Positions 1-5,853 of a DNA stretch of 9,176 nt are shown one piece after another. The stretch is from Actinomycetes bacterium (GTDB taxonomy: Bacteria; Actinomycetota; Acidimicrobiia; Acidimicrobiales; Acidimicrobiaceae), in NCBI GenBank assembly GCA_021823385.1, contig JAKAOC010000060.1, positions 1 through 9,176 on the forward strand, given 5' to 3'. The notes under the pieces were generated by a model. The model made no database searches. It saw only the letters and a list, made by a program, of their open reading frames with translations, and was not told where the DNA came from. How positions within the stretch are numbered: the first letter of the stretch is position 1; each line of letters begins with the position of its first letter. Both the position numbers and the translations under genes were made by a program.

Positions 1-188
1 TGGGAATCTTCGCCGGGATCTCCTCGGGCGCGGTGATGGCAGGTGCCGCCAAATGCGCCGCCTCGATCGACGAGGGCAGGATTGTTGCGCTGCTGCCGGA
101 CGGTGGCTGGAAATATCTCTCCACCGGAGCGTGGACCGGGGATCTCGACGCCGTGGTGGAACGCGCGAAGTCGATCATCTACTTCTAA
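1..188 (+). CDS. cysM: Cysteine synthase, C-terminal end (5' partial)
   Basis: This is the last 61 codons of a gene that begins before the window, read in the frame starting at base 3 and ending in TAA at 186-188. Cysteine synthases are PLP enzymes that join sulfide (or a sulfur carrier) to an activated serine to make cysteine in the cytoplasm. The visible part contains the GISSGA glycine-rich segment of the cofactor domain and, near the end, LLPDGGWKYLSTGAW. That last block is the family's usual C-terminal signature, and its WKYLSTGA form resembles mycobacterial CysM, which uses O-phosphoserine, more than CysK. The assignment to the family is firm, but CysM over CysK rests on this short tail. 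A short GC inverted repeat (cccgc-act-gcggg, 198-210) lies 10 nt past the stop but has no T-run. About 140 nt separate this gene from the next. Confidence 0.85.
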   Translation, partial: GIFAGISSGAVMAGAAKCAASIDEGRIVALLPDGGWKYLSTGAWTGDLDAVVERAKSIIYF

Positions 189-328
189 ACCCGGTGGCCC
201 GCACTGCGGGATGCCATCCTGCTGCACAGGTTTCCGTTCCGGCTTCGCAACCGAGGCTTGCGGCTTGAGCATTGCTCCGGGGCCCCGGCAGCGGACCTGA
301 AAGGCAGGTGGCGTGCTATTGATATTGC

Positions 329-1084
329 GTGGAGGTCAAGGAGTATGTCTCGGCGCTGGAGCGTGACGGGCGCCTGCTGATCGACGCGGCGAAGGGCGCC
401 GGGCTTGATGCCCTGGTCCCTACCTGTCCGGGCTGGCACATCCGCGAACTCCTGGCCCACATCAGCTACGTGCATGCCTGGGCTCGCGCTTATGTGGCCG
501 GCGCCCTGGGGGACATGGTTCCCGAGCCGGACGAGGTCGAGATACTACGGAACGCCCCGCCCGACCACGAGCTGCTGGAGAGCGTCCAGGATGGACATGC
601 CGCGCTGTTGGGTGCTCTGGCCGATGCCCCTCCCAGCCTGGACTGCTGGACCTTTCTTCCATCACCAAGCCCGCTTGCAATGTGGGCGCGCAGGCAGGCT
701 CATGAGACAGCCATACATCGCGTGGACGCGGAGATTGCAGCCGGATGGGCACCCCGTGCGTTCGACTTCCGGCTCGCTATGGATGGATTGGACGAGATCA
801 TTTTCGCTTTCTTGGCAAGGACGGTTCCACCGGCGGAGGGTGAGGTGGGCCTGCGCAGAATCGGGTTCGAGGCGCGCGAAGGAGCTGAGCGCTTAACTGT
901 GTGTTTGACGGCCGGCGGAGCCGTTCCCGAGCGCGGAGAGCCGCCTTGCGACTTGGTGATCAGGGCAAGTGCTTCGGATCTGTACCTTGTGGCCTGGAAC
1001 AGGCCGCCCGCCGGGGAGCTGGAATTGATCGGCGCCGCTCACTTGCTCGATGCATGGCGCCGGCTAATCCAGGTCACCTGGTAG
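329..1084 (+). CDS. Maleylpyruvate isomerase family, mycothiol-dependent (DinB-like) protein
   Basis: A 251-residue protein of the DinB-like metal-binding family. Characterised members use mycothiol as cofactor, for example in maleylpyruvate isomerisation in actinobacteria, but most are of unknown substrate. The N-terminal helical domain carries the family block VPTCPGWHIRELLAHISYVH (about residues 30-49). The likely metal-binding residues are H44 and the E126-x3-H130 motif within AHETAIHRVDAE, matching the His/Glu/His ligands known for the isomerase. The C-terminal part (about 165-251) fits the usual small second domain. GTG at 329 is the first possible start, since an in-frame TGA lies at 320-322. 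The purine-rich stretch at 299-310 is rather far upstream, so the ribosome site is weak. Cysteine from the preceding gene's product is a mycothiol precursor, which makes the neighbourhood plausible but proves no link. The exact reaction cannot be assigned. Confidence 0.85.
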   Translation: MEVKEYVSALERDGRLLIDAAKGAGLDALVPTCPGWHIRELLAHISYVHAWARAYVAGALGDMVPEPDEVEILRNAPPDHELLESVQDGHAALLGALADAPPSLDCWTFLPSPSPLAMWARRQAHETAIHRVDAEIAAGWAPRAFDFRLAMDGLDEIIFAFLARTVPPAEGEVGLRRIGFEAREGAERLTVCLTAGGAVPERGEPPCDLVIRASASDLYLVAWNRPPAGELELIGAAHLLDAWRRLIQVTW

Positions 1085-1136
1085 TGAATAGTGGGCCGGT
1101 GGAGTTGCCAGAGAGGTACGCACCCTTGCCGGGCGC

Positions 1137-1161
1137 CCGGCCGCCAAAGGGGGCCGGTTTT
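1137..1161 (+). terminator. Intrinsic terminator candidate after the isomerase-family gene
   Basis: A GC-rich inverted repeat has arms ccggcc (1137-1142) and ggccgg (1152-1157), with two further inner C-G pairs possible around an aaa loop. It is followed directly by TTTTA (1158-1162). It lies 53 nt after the stop codon at 1084 and ends only 4 nt before the 3' end of the opposing tRNA gene. An overlapping 14-nt perfect palindrome (gccgggcgcccggc, 1128-1141) shares the left arm and could form a competing structure. On the minus strand no T-run follows the hairpin, so it is assigned to plus-strand transcription. Confidence 0.55.
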
Positions 1162-1165
1162 AGTG

Positions 1166-1247
1166 TGCGGGCGGGGAGACTCGAACTCCCAAGCCTTTCG
1201 GCACTAGAACCTAAATCTAGCGCGTCTACCAATTTCGCCACGCCCGC
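1166..1247 (-). tRNA. tRNA-Leu, anticodon UAG
   Basis: Read on the minus strand this folds as a complete class II tRNA of 82 nt. The 7-bp acceptor stem is GCGGGCG (1247-1241) with CGCCCGC, and the discriminator A is at 1166. The D-arm is GGCGAAATTGGTAGACGC. The anticodon stem is CTAGA/TCTAG around the loop TTTAGGT, the long variable arm GCCGAAAGGC is typical of leucine tRNAs, and the T-arm is GGGAG-TTCGAGT-CTCCC. The anticodon TAG lies at 1213-1211, so it decodes CUA and probably other CUN codons. The 3' CCA is not encoded. The gene faces the isomerase-family gene and runs away from clpP. Confidence 0.97.
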
Positions 1248-1272
1248 AAACCCCGGCATCACGTGGCCGCCG

Positions 1273-1289
1273 GGTACTCCAAGAATACC
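1273..1289. promoter_or_regulatory. Imperfect dyad between the tRNA-Leu and clpP genes
   Basis: The sequence ggtactc-caa-gaatacc is a 7-bp dyad with one mismatch and a 3-nt centre. It lies 26 nt upstream of the tRNA gene, which is on the minus strand, and about 100 nt upstream of clpP. On the minus strand its TATTCT (1287-1282) could serve as a -10 box for the tRNA, with a leader of about 28 nt, although no good -35 box is visible. It could be an operator or a chance repeat. Confidence 0.2.
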
Positions 1290-1389
1290 GTCTGCCGGCA
1301 TGACTCGGGAACGGCTGTGGCGCGAGCGCAAGAGCGGGCGGTTTGGTTTGGCTCTCCTGGGATAGTTATCTCAAGGCAGCCATTAGCGT

Positions 1390-2031
1390 GTGTCCATGGC
1401 CAATTTTGTACCCGGACTCGAAACGGTTGATCGCACCCTGGCGATGGCCGGCGACCCCACCAGACTGGAGTCGGGGTCCGATGTCTTCCAGCGCCTTCTC
1501 AAGGAGCGGATCATTTTTCTGGGAAGCGTGGTCGATCAGGCGATGGCCAACTCGATCTGTGCTCAGCTGCTTCTTCTCGAGGCGGAGGATCCGGAGCGCG
1601 ACATCGCGCTCTACATCAACTCCCCGGGCGGCTCGGTAACCGACGGGCTGGCGATCTACGACACCATGCAATACGTCACCTGTGACGTGGCGACAATCTG
1701 TGTGGGGCTCGCCGCCTCGATGGGCCAGTTCCTCCTTTGCGCGGGCGCGCACGGCAAGCGCTATGCGCTTCCCCATGCGCGCATCATGATGCACCAGCCT
1801 TCAGCCCAGATGCAGGGCCAGGCCGCCGATATTGCGATCCAAGCGGAGCAGATCGGATACCTGAAGAAGATGCTGGCCGAGCGCATCGCTATGCACACCG
1901 GCCAGAGTGTGGAAACCGTCCAGCGCGATTCCGAGCGCGATCGCTGGTTCACCGCCGAGGAGGCCAAGGACTATGGCTTCATCGACCAGGTGATCACGCG
2001 CTCCTCGTCGGCCAAGTTCTCGACCAGGTAG
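1390..2031 (+). CDS. clpP: ATP-dependent Clp protease proteolytic subunit ClpP
   Basis: A 213-residue serine peptidase of the ClpP family, which forms a double-heptamer chamber that degrades proteins unfolded by ClpX or ClpC. The catalytic triad is intact: S110 in GLAASMG, H135 in MMHQP, and D184 in ERDRWF. YINSPGG (75-81) and AIYDTM (88-93) are also canonical. [16 protein letters not shown] and [12 protein letters not shown] resemble actinobacterial ClpP1, while [13 protein letters not shown] and IYDTMQYV are nearer general ClpP and ClpP2. The handle after HQP reads SAQMQGQ, where LGG is usual. The start is GTG 1390 or ATG 1396, two codons later; AAGG at 1374-1377 could serve either. No partner clpP, clpX or tig is in the window, unlike the common actinobacterial arrangement. 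No convincing promoter was found upstream. The exporter genes follow on the same strand after about 50 nt. Confidence 0.96.
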   Translation: MSMANFVPGLETVDRTLAMAGDPTRLESGSDVFQRLLKERIIFLGSVVDQAMANSICAQLLLLEAEDPERDIALYINSPGGSVTDGLAIYDTMQYVTCDVATICVGLAASMGQFLLCAGAHGKRYALPHARIMMHQPSAQMQGQAADIAIQAEQIGYLKKMLAERIAMHTGQSVETVQRDSERDRWFTAEEAKDYGFIDQVITRSSSAKFSTR

Positions 2032-2036
2032 CAATC

Positions 2037-2055
2037 GGCGGGCCCAGGCCCCGCC
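2037..2055 (+). other. GC-rich inverted repeat between clpP and the exporter permease gene
   Basis: Arms ggcggg (2037-2042) and cccgcc (2050-2055) flank a 7-nt loop, starting 6 nt after the clpP stop codon. No T-run follows, so it is not a convincing intrinsic terminator. It could be a weak attenuator or RNA end-stabilising hairpin that lets clpP and the exporter genes be expressed at different levels from one transcript. Confidence 0.3.
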
Positions 2056-2072
2056 CAGCGCAGATTTGGAGT

Positions 2073-2076
2073 GGAG
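2073..2076 (+). promoter_or_regulatory. Ribosome binding site favouring GTG 2083
   Basis: GGAG at 2073-2076 is 6 nt before GTG 2083. The alternative start GTG 2071 has only a GGA directly abutting it, which is too close to work. This spacing argues that the permease begins at 2083, four codons inside the longest open frame. Confidence 0.45.
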
Positions 2077-2082
2077 ACAAGA

Positions 2083-3027
2083 GTGTTGGATTGGCAGAGC
2101 GCAGACGAGCAGGGTGATGAGGCGCCGGTTAAACGGGAAAGCAGGGACAGCCTTCACGTAGTAGCCTCACGTGTTCCCGTGAGGGCGCGCATCGTGCGCA
2201 TTTGGGTTTACCGCGCGCTCTTGCTTTCGCTGGTGCGAAAGGAACTCTCGGTCAAGTACAAGAACAGCGCCCTGGGCTTTGCCTGGTCGATGCTCAATCC
2301 CGCCCTAACCCTGGTGGTCTACTACATCGTCTTCCAGATCGTCTTCAAGAACGGAATTCCGCAGTTCGCGATCTTCCTGCTGTGCGGTCTGGTGCTCTGG
2401 AACTTCTTCTCATCGGCCCTTAGCGGCGCCACGACCTCCGTCGTTGCGAACGCCGGCATCGTTAAAAAAGTCGCCTTTCCCCGCGAGGTGCTTCCACTCG
2501 CCTCGGTCGGCTCGTCGCTGGTCTTTCTCTTCCTCCAGGCCGTCGTCCTGATCGTGGCGCTCGCCATCGCACGTGACATTCCCGCCTTCACTTACCTGCC
2601 CCTGCTCATTCCGGCGCTGGTCGATCTGGTCCTCCTGGCTTCGGCCCTCGCCGTCTTCCTGGCCGCGGTGAACGTCTATTACCGCGACACCCAGCACCTG
2701 CTGGAGATCCTGCTCATGGCCTGGTTCTGGGCGACGCCGGTTGTCTACGCGTATGAGACGCTGGCGGTTCCTCTGGCGAGGCACAACCTTGGCTGGGCGT
2801 TCTTTATCAACCCGGTTACAGCCATCGTCATCACCTTCCAGCGAATCTTGTACGCCAAGGTGAGCCCGGTCGGGGCCAGCGGCGCGGTGGTAAAGATTCT
2901 GCCGTCCAGCTCGCCTGCCTGGTACCTGGGCCAGCTTGGGATAGTCTTCGTGGTCTCAGCCGTCCTCTTCGTGCTCGCCCTGATCGTCTTTGGGCGCATG
3001 GAGGGGAACTTCGCGGAGGAGCTCTGA
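2083..3027 (+). CDS. wzm: ABC-2 type polysaccharide export permease (Wzm/TagG-like)
   Basis: A 314-residue integral membrane protein of the ABC-2 family, the channel half of exporters for O-antigen, teichoic acid or galactan-type glycans. A soluble N-terminus of about 40 residues ends in the family block LVRKELSVKYKNSALGFAW (residues 50-68). That block is the amphipathic coupling region typical of Wzm/TagG. About six hydrophobic segments follow, near 70-90, 95-113, 143-163, 171-197, 208-224 and 283-304. VNVYYRDTQHLLEILL (196-211) and the preceding GIVKKVAFPREVLPLASV (125-142) are also characteristic. GTG 2083 is preferred because of its ribosome site, and GTG 2071 is the alternative. The gene ends 2 nt before the ATPase gene, so the two are almost certainly co-translated and form one transporter. 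The exported substrate cannot be told from the permease. Confidence 0.92.
   Translation: MLDWQSADEQGDEAPVKRESRDSLHVVASRVPVRARIVRIWVYRALLLSLVRKELSVKYKNSALGFAWSMLNPALTLVVYYIVFQIVFKNGIPQFAIFLLCGLVLWNFFSSALSGATTSVVANAGIVKKVAFPREVLPLASVGSSLVFLFLQAVVLIVALAIARDIPAFTYLPLLIPALVDLVLLASALAVFLAAVNVYYRDTQHLLEILLMAWFWATPVVYAYETLAVPLARHNLGWAFFINPVTAIVITFQRILYAKVSPVGASGAVVKILPSSSPAWYLGQLGIVFVVSAVLFVLALIVFGRMEGNFAEEL
3015..3020 (+). promoter_or_regulatory. Ribosome binding site for the TTG-started ATPase gene
   Basis: GGAGGA at 3015-3020 lies inside the last codons of the permease gene, 9 nt before TTG 3030. It supports the rare TTG start and close translational coupling to the permease, whose stop is at 3025-3027. 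Confidence 0.6.
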
Positions 3028-3029
3028 GG

Positions 3030-4262
3030 TTGGCCAACGCTGTCGAAATCGAGGGTGTATCCAAGATCTTTCGCCTTTACCAGGAGAAATACACCTCGCT
3101 GAAAGAGCGGGTCATCAAGGCCGGCAAGATTCCGTTCCAGGAGTTCTACGCCCTGCGCGACGTGAACATCAACGTGGAGGAAGGCACCAGCATAGGCCTG
3201 CTCGGCCACAACGGCTCGGGCAAATCGACACTGCTCAAGTGCATCGCCGGCATCATTCAGCCGACCAGCGGCCAGATCCGCGTCAAGGGACGGGTCTCGG
3301 CCATGCTCGAGGTGGGGGCGGGCTTTCACCCGGAACTGTCCGGACGTGACAACATCTTCCTCTCCGCCACGCTGCTCGGGGTGCCGGTCAAGGAGATCAC
3401 GGCTCGTTTCGACCAGATCGTGGACTTTTCCGAGCTGGGCGCCTTTATAGACAATCAGGTCAAGTACTACTCGACAGGAATGTACGCCAGGCTTGGCTTC
3501 GCTGTCGCCGTGAACGTCGATCCCGATATTCTGCTCGTCGACGAAGTTTTGGCCGTCGGGGACGAGAACTTCCAGCGCAAGTGCATCGAGAGGATCCGCC
3601 TTTTCCAGAAGGAGGGGCGCACCATCGTGTTCGTCTCCCATTCGCCGGATCTTGTTCGCGCGACTTGCGAGGAGGCTTATGTCCTCGACCACGGTGCGGT
3701 GGTGGGGGCGGGCGACACGGGCTCGGCAATTGCCGCCCTGCGGGACAGTCTCCAGGCGAATAGCCAGGTGGGCGGCGCGCGAATCACGGACGGTGCTCCG
3801 GCCGTGGAGAAGGTCGAGGCGAAGCCTACGGTCGCCCGCGTCGAGGTCACGTCTGTTCGCGCAGTGACGGCCTCCGAAGAGAGCCGCGAGCACATATTCC
3901 CCCACGATGCTCTCAAGCTGGAAATCGGATATCGCGCCAATTCCCCAACCTCCGGCGTGGGCGTGGCGGTACAGATTTTTACGCCCGGCAAGGAGTTGCT
4001 CTTTGGGGCAAATACCCGCGAGATGGGCATCGAAAGCTTCGACCTCGACTCCGACGGCGTGATCGAGATCAACTTCGAGGACATGGCGGTCCTTGACGGC
4101 GTTTACGGGGTATCGGTCACCCTGCTGGACAGCTCCGGGAATCCGCTTTCCTGGCTCGAAGATCGGGCGGCTTTCCAGGTTGTCAACCCGTCGCGTGTTT
4201 CGGGGATCGTGGCTTTGCCATTTTCCCTCAACAGCTACTCGGTGCCGCGCATAGTCAACTAA
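3030..4262 (+). CDS. wzt: ABC exporter ATPase with C-terminal glycan-recognition domain (Wzt/TagH-like)
   Basis: A 410-residue protein that powers export of a completed glycan through the adjacent permease. The nucleotide-binding domain covers about residues 5-240. It shows Walker A GHNGSGKST (59-67), the signature YSTGM (147-151) in place of LSGGQ as is usual in this subfamily, Walker B ILLVDE (167-172) followed by VLAVGD, and the switch H204. A linker of about 20 residues leads to a beta-rich C-terminal domain (about 265-405) that matches the Wzt C-terminal fold in length and pattern. In Wzt proteins of known function this domain binds the modified end of the polymer and so selects finished chains. 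The TTG start at 3030 is supported by GGAGGA upstream, and no better start is near. Its presence suggests export of a pre-assembled, end-marked polymer. A TagH-like role in teichoic-type export remains possible. Confidence 0.93.
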   Translation: MANAVEIEGVSKIFRLYQEKYTSLKERVIKAGKIPFQEFYALRDVNINVEEGTSIGLLGHNGSGKSTLLKCIAGIIQPTSGQIRVKGRVSAMLEVGAGFHPELSGRDNIFLSATLLGVPVKEITARFDQIVDFSELGAFIDNQVKYYSTGMYARLGFAVAVNVDPDILLVDEVLAVGDENFQRKCIERIRLFQKEGRTIVFVSHSPDLVRATCEEAYVLDHGAVVGAGDTGSAIAALRDSLQANSQVGGARITDGAPAVEKVEAKPTVARVEVTSVRAVTASEESREHIFPHDALKLEIGYRANSPTSGVGVAVQIFTPGKELLFGANTREMGIESFDLDSDGVIEINFEDMAVLDGVYGVSVTLLDSSGNPLSWLEDRAAFQVVNPSRVSGIVALPFSLNSYSVPRIVN

Positions 4263-4632
4263 TCGGCTGCCTCGGCTTGTTCCGGGGCGTGACCCCCAGG
4301 GTGGTTCGACCTCGTTTGGCCATTGAGCCGACGCGTGCACAAACCTCTAAGGGCCGCTTTGGCATGAGGGAGGACATTGGCGCGGTCTTGCGGCCTATTG
4401 CCCGCTCGCGAGCTTGGTTCTCAGGCCCGCTCGCAGTCCGAAGCGATCGTGGTGGGGAGGCGATCGGGATGGCAAAAGCCTCGCCCTCTCGGGCAAGTCG
4501 GCGATCGCGCGCGTGATCGAGCGGGACCGGTAATCGGGTGCCGGTACGGTCGCCTGCGCAGGCTTGACAACCCATGGCTCCGCGAAGCGACCTGAATTTG
4601 CGCCGGGGACGCCCTGCCGAAGCTTTGGCCCC
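4263..4632. other. Convergent intergenic region, no gene recognised
   Basis: The exporter genes and the glycosyltransferase operon end facing each other across 370 nt. Short open frames here give no recognisable protein. Visible structures are three copies of gcgatcg (4443, 4460, 4501), a perfect 12-bp palindrome gcctgcgcaggc (4552-4563), and an accgg/ccggt repeat (4526-4545). There is also a small hairpin gccc-tctc-gggc (4483-4494). Read on the minus strand, that hairpin has a GAGA loop and is followed after 5 nt by TTTT (4477-4474), so it might end the operon transcript, but the stem is only 4 bp. No strong terminator was found for the plus-strand genes. Confidence 0.5.
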
Positions 4633-5853
4633 TCAGGTGCGTGAACCCCGGCGCGCTTCCGCGGCCATCACGTGGCGGATGAATCCCACGTATCGATCGA
4701 TCAGATCCGGCCAATGGTACTTGCCCATGGCGTAGCGCCAGCCGGCTTGGCCCAGGGTGGCGGCGACGTCCGCCTCGGTTGTGAGCATGGAGAGCGCTCT
4801 TTCGAAAGTCTCGAAGCCGTCGAAGGTGAGGCCCCCTCCCGAGCGTTGCACCTGTTCAGTGGTGGCAGCACACATCCTGTTGACAAGCACCGGCTTGCGA
4901 TGGGACCACGCCTCCAACAGGACGATGGCGAAGGATTCGAAAGCGGACGGCGAGATGAGCGCGGCGCACTCTTCCAGCAGCTCTTCCTTCGCCGCATCGC
5001 TCACCGGTCCCAGCAGGTGCACGTCAGGCACTTCGTTTGGGGCGATCGATATCGGCCCCGCCAACACCAACTGCAGATCGGAGGGGTTGCGCTCCTTGTA
5101 GGCCTGGAACAGGTTGACCAGCAGTGTGGTCCCTTTCGGAGCGTCTGCGCGGCCCAGGCAGAGGACGAAGCGGCGGCCCTTCATGCCGATCTCGGCGAGG
5201 AAGCCTCCGGTAGGGCCGACGTAGGGCTCGAAGCCCATGCCCAGGTCGATGCTGGGTGTTTGAGCCACCTGGAAGCGGGACTCCACGATCTGGCGTTCGG
5301 CGGCGGTTTGATACGCGAGACCCGATACCTTGGCGAAGACCTCCTCGAAGATTGGGAGGTCGATTACCGGCTCGTCGTGGGCCGCCGGATGCATGATCAC
5401 CGGCACGCGGGCTCTTTTGACCCCCTCGACACTCGGATGGTAGAGATACGGGTAGAAGAGCATGGCATCGTTGCTACTGGCTTCTATGGCCTCCAAAAGG
5501 CTTTCGGAGACCGGACCTTGCATGCGTATCAGCTCCGCCGCCTCCTCGAGGCTCTGGGCGGCGGGGGCCGCCAGGGCCCTCTTGGTGGCCCCGGCGAAGC
5601 CGGGACGCCGCCCGCTGTCCACGGCTGAGCGGTGGACTGCCACGCCGTTCAGAGTCTCGGTTCCCGTGGGGAAGTGGTTTGCCCAGGTCTCGATGGAGAG
5701 TGCCGTAGTGGTGAGCACCTCGACCTTTGCCCGGCCCAGGCGCACCAGGGCCTCGGCCAGCATTCGGGTGGCGTTCTCGGCTCCGCCGATTATCTCGGCG
5801 CCGTAGCGCGGCACCACATAGGCAAGGTTGAGGCCCGGATCGGTACTGCTCAC
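4633..5853 (-). CDS. Family 4-type glycosyltransferase (GT3, last gene of the operon)
   Basis: A 406-residue retaining glycosyltransferase with the two Rossmann-like halves of the GT-B fold, acting in the cytoplasm to add a sugar from a nucleotide donor. The N-terminal half opens with AYVVPRYGAEIIGGAEN (11-27), the glycine-rich loop of a common actinobacterial GT4 type. The donor half has LGRADAPKG with R235 and K240, and the E-x7-E motif E306/E314 in SPSAFESFAIVLLEAW. The sugar donor and linkage cannot be inferred. The start is GTG 5853, with a strong ribosome site (GGAGGAG, 5865-5859) and a GTGA overlap with the stop of the upstream gene. It is clearly different from the two preceding glycosyltransferases, which resemble each other. 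The C-terminus ends soon after a tryptophan-rich helix typical of the family, so the gene looks complete. Confidence 0.9.
   Translation of the reverse strand: MSSTDPGLNLAYVVPRYGAEIIGGAENATRMLAEALVRLGRAKVEVLTTTALSIETWANHFPTGTETLNGVAVHRSAVDSGRRPGFAGATKRALAAPAAQSLEEAAELIRMQGPVSESLLEAIEASSNDAMLFYPYLYHPSVEGVKRARVPVIMHPAAHDEPVIDLPIFEEVFAKVSGLAYQTAAERQIVESRFQVAQTPSIDLGMGFEPYVGPTGGFLAEIGMKGRRFVLCLGRADAPKGTTLLVNLFQAYKERNPSDLQLVLAGPISIAPNEVPDVHLLGPVSDAAKEELLEECAALISPSAFESFAIVLLEAWSHRKPVLVNRMCAATTEQVQRSGGGLTFDGFETFERALSMLTTEADVAATLGQAGWRYAMGKYHWPDLIDRYVGFIRHVMAAEARRGSRT

Noticed and set aside
198..210. cccgc-act-gcggg as a terminator for the cysteine synthase gene
   Set aside because: The stem is only 5 bp and no T-run follows, so I do not list it as a terminator.
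1166..1247. The tRNA-Leu as an integration site for the polysaccharide genes
   Set aside because: Integration normally uses the 3' end of a tRNA gene, which here faces the isomerase-family gene and not clpP or the exporter. No integrase and no second copy of the tRNA 3' end were seen.
901..1365. A 154-codon plus-strand open frame running across the tRNA-Leu gene
   Set aside because: It overlaps the end of the isomerase-family gene and a complete tRNA gene on the other strand, and its product is not recognisable.
2745..4340. A 531-codon open frame on the minus strand opposite the exporter genes
   Set aside because: It is antisense to two well-supported genes, has no recognisable domain, and is expected in high-GC DNA where antisense frames lack stop codons.
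4277..4575. Small open frames on both strands in the convergent gap
   Set aside because: They have no recognisable similarity, no convincing ribosome sites, and arginine/proline-rich compositions typical of random high-GC frames.
4564..4592. TTGACA at 4564-4569 as a -35 promoter box
   Set aside because: The bases 17 nt downstream read gcgacc, nothing like a -10 box, and no gene begins on the plus strand beyond it.
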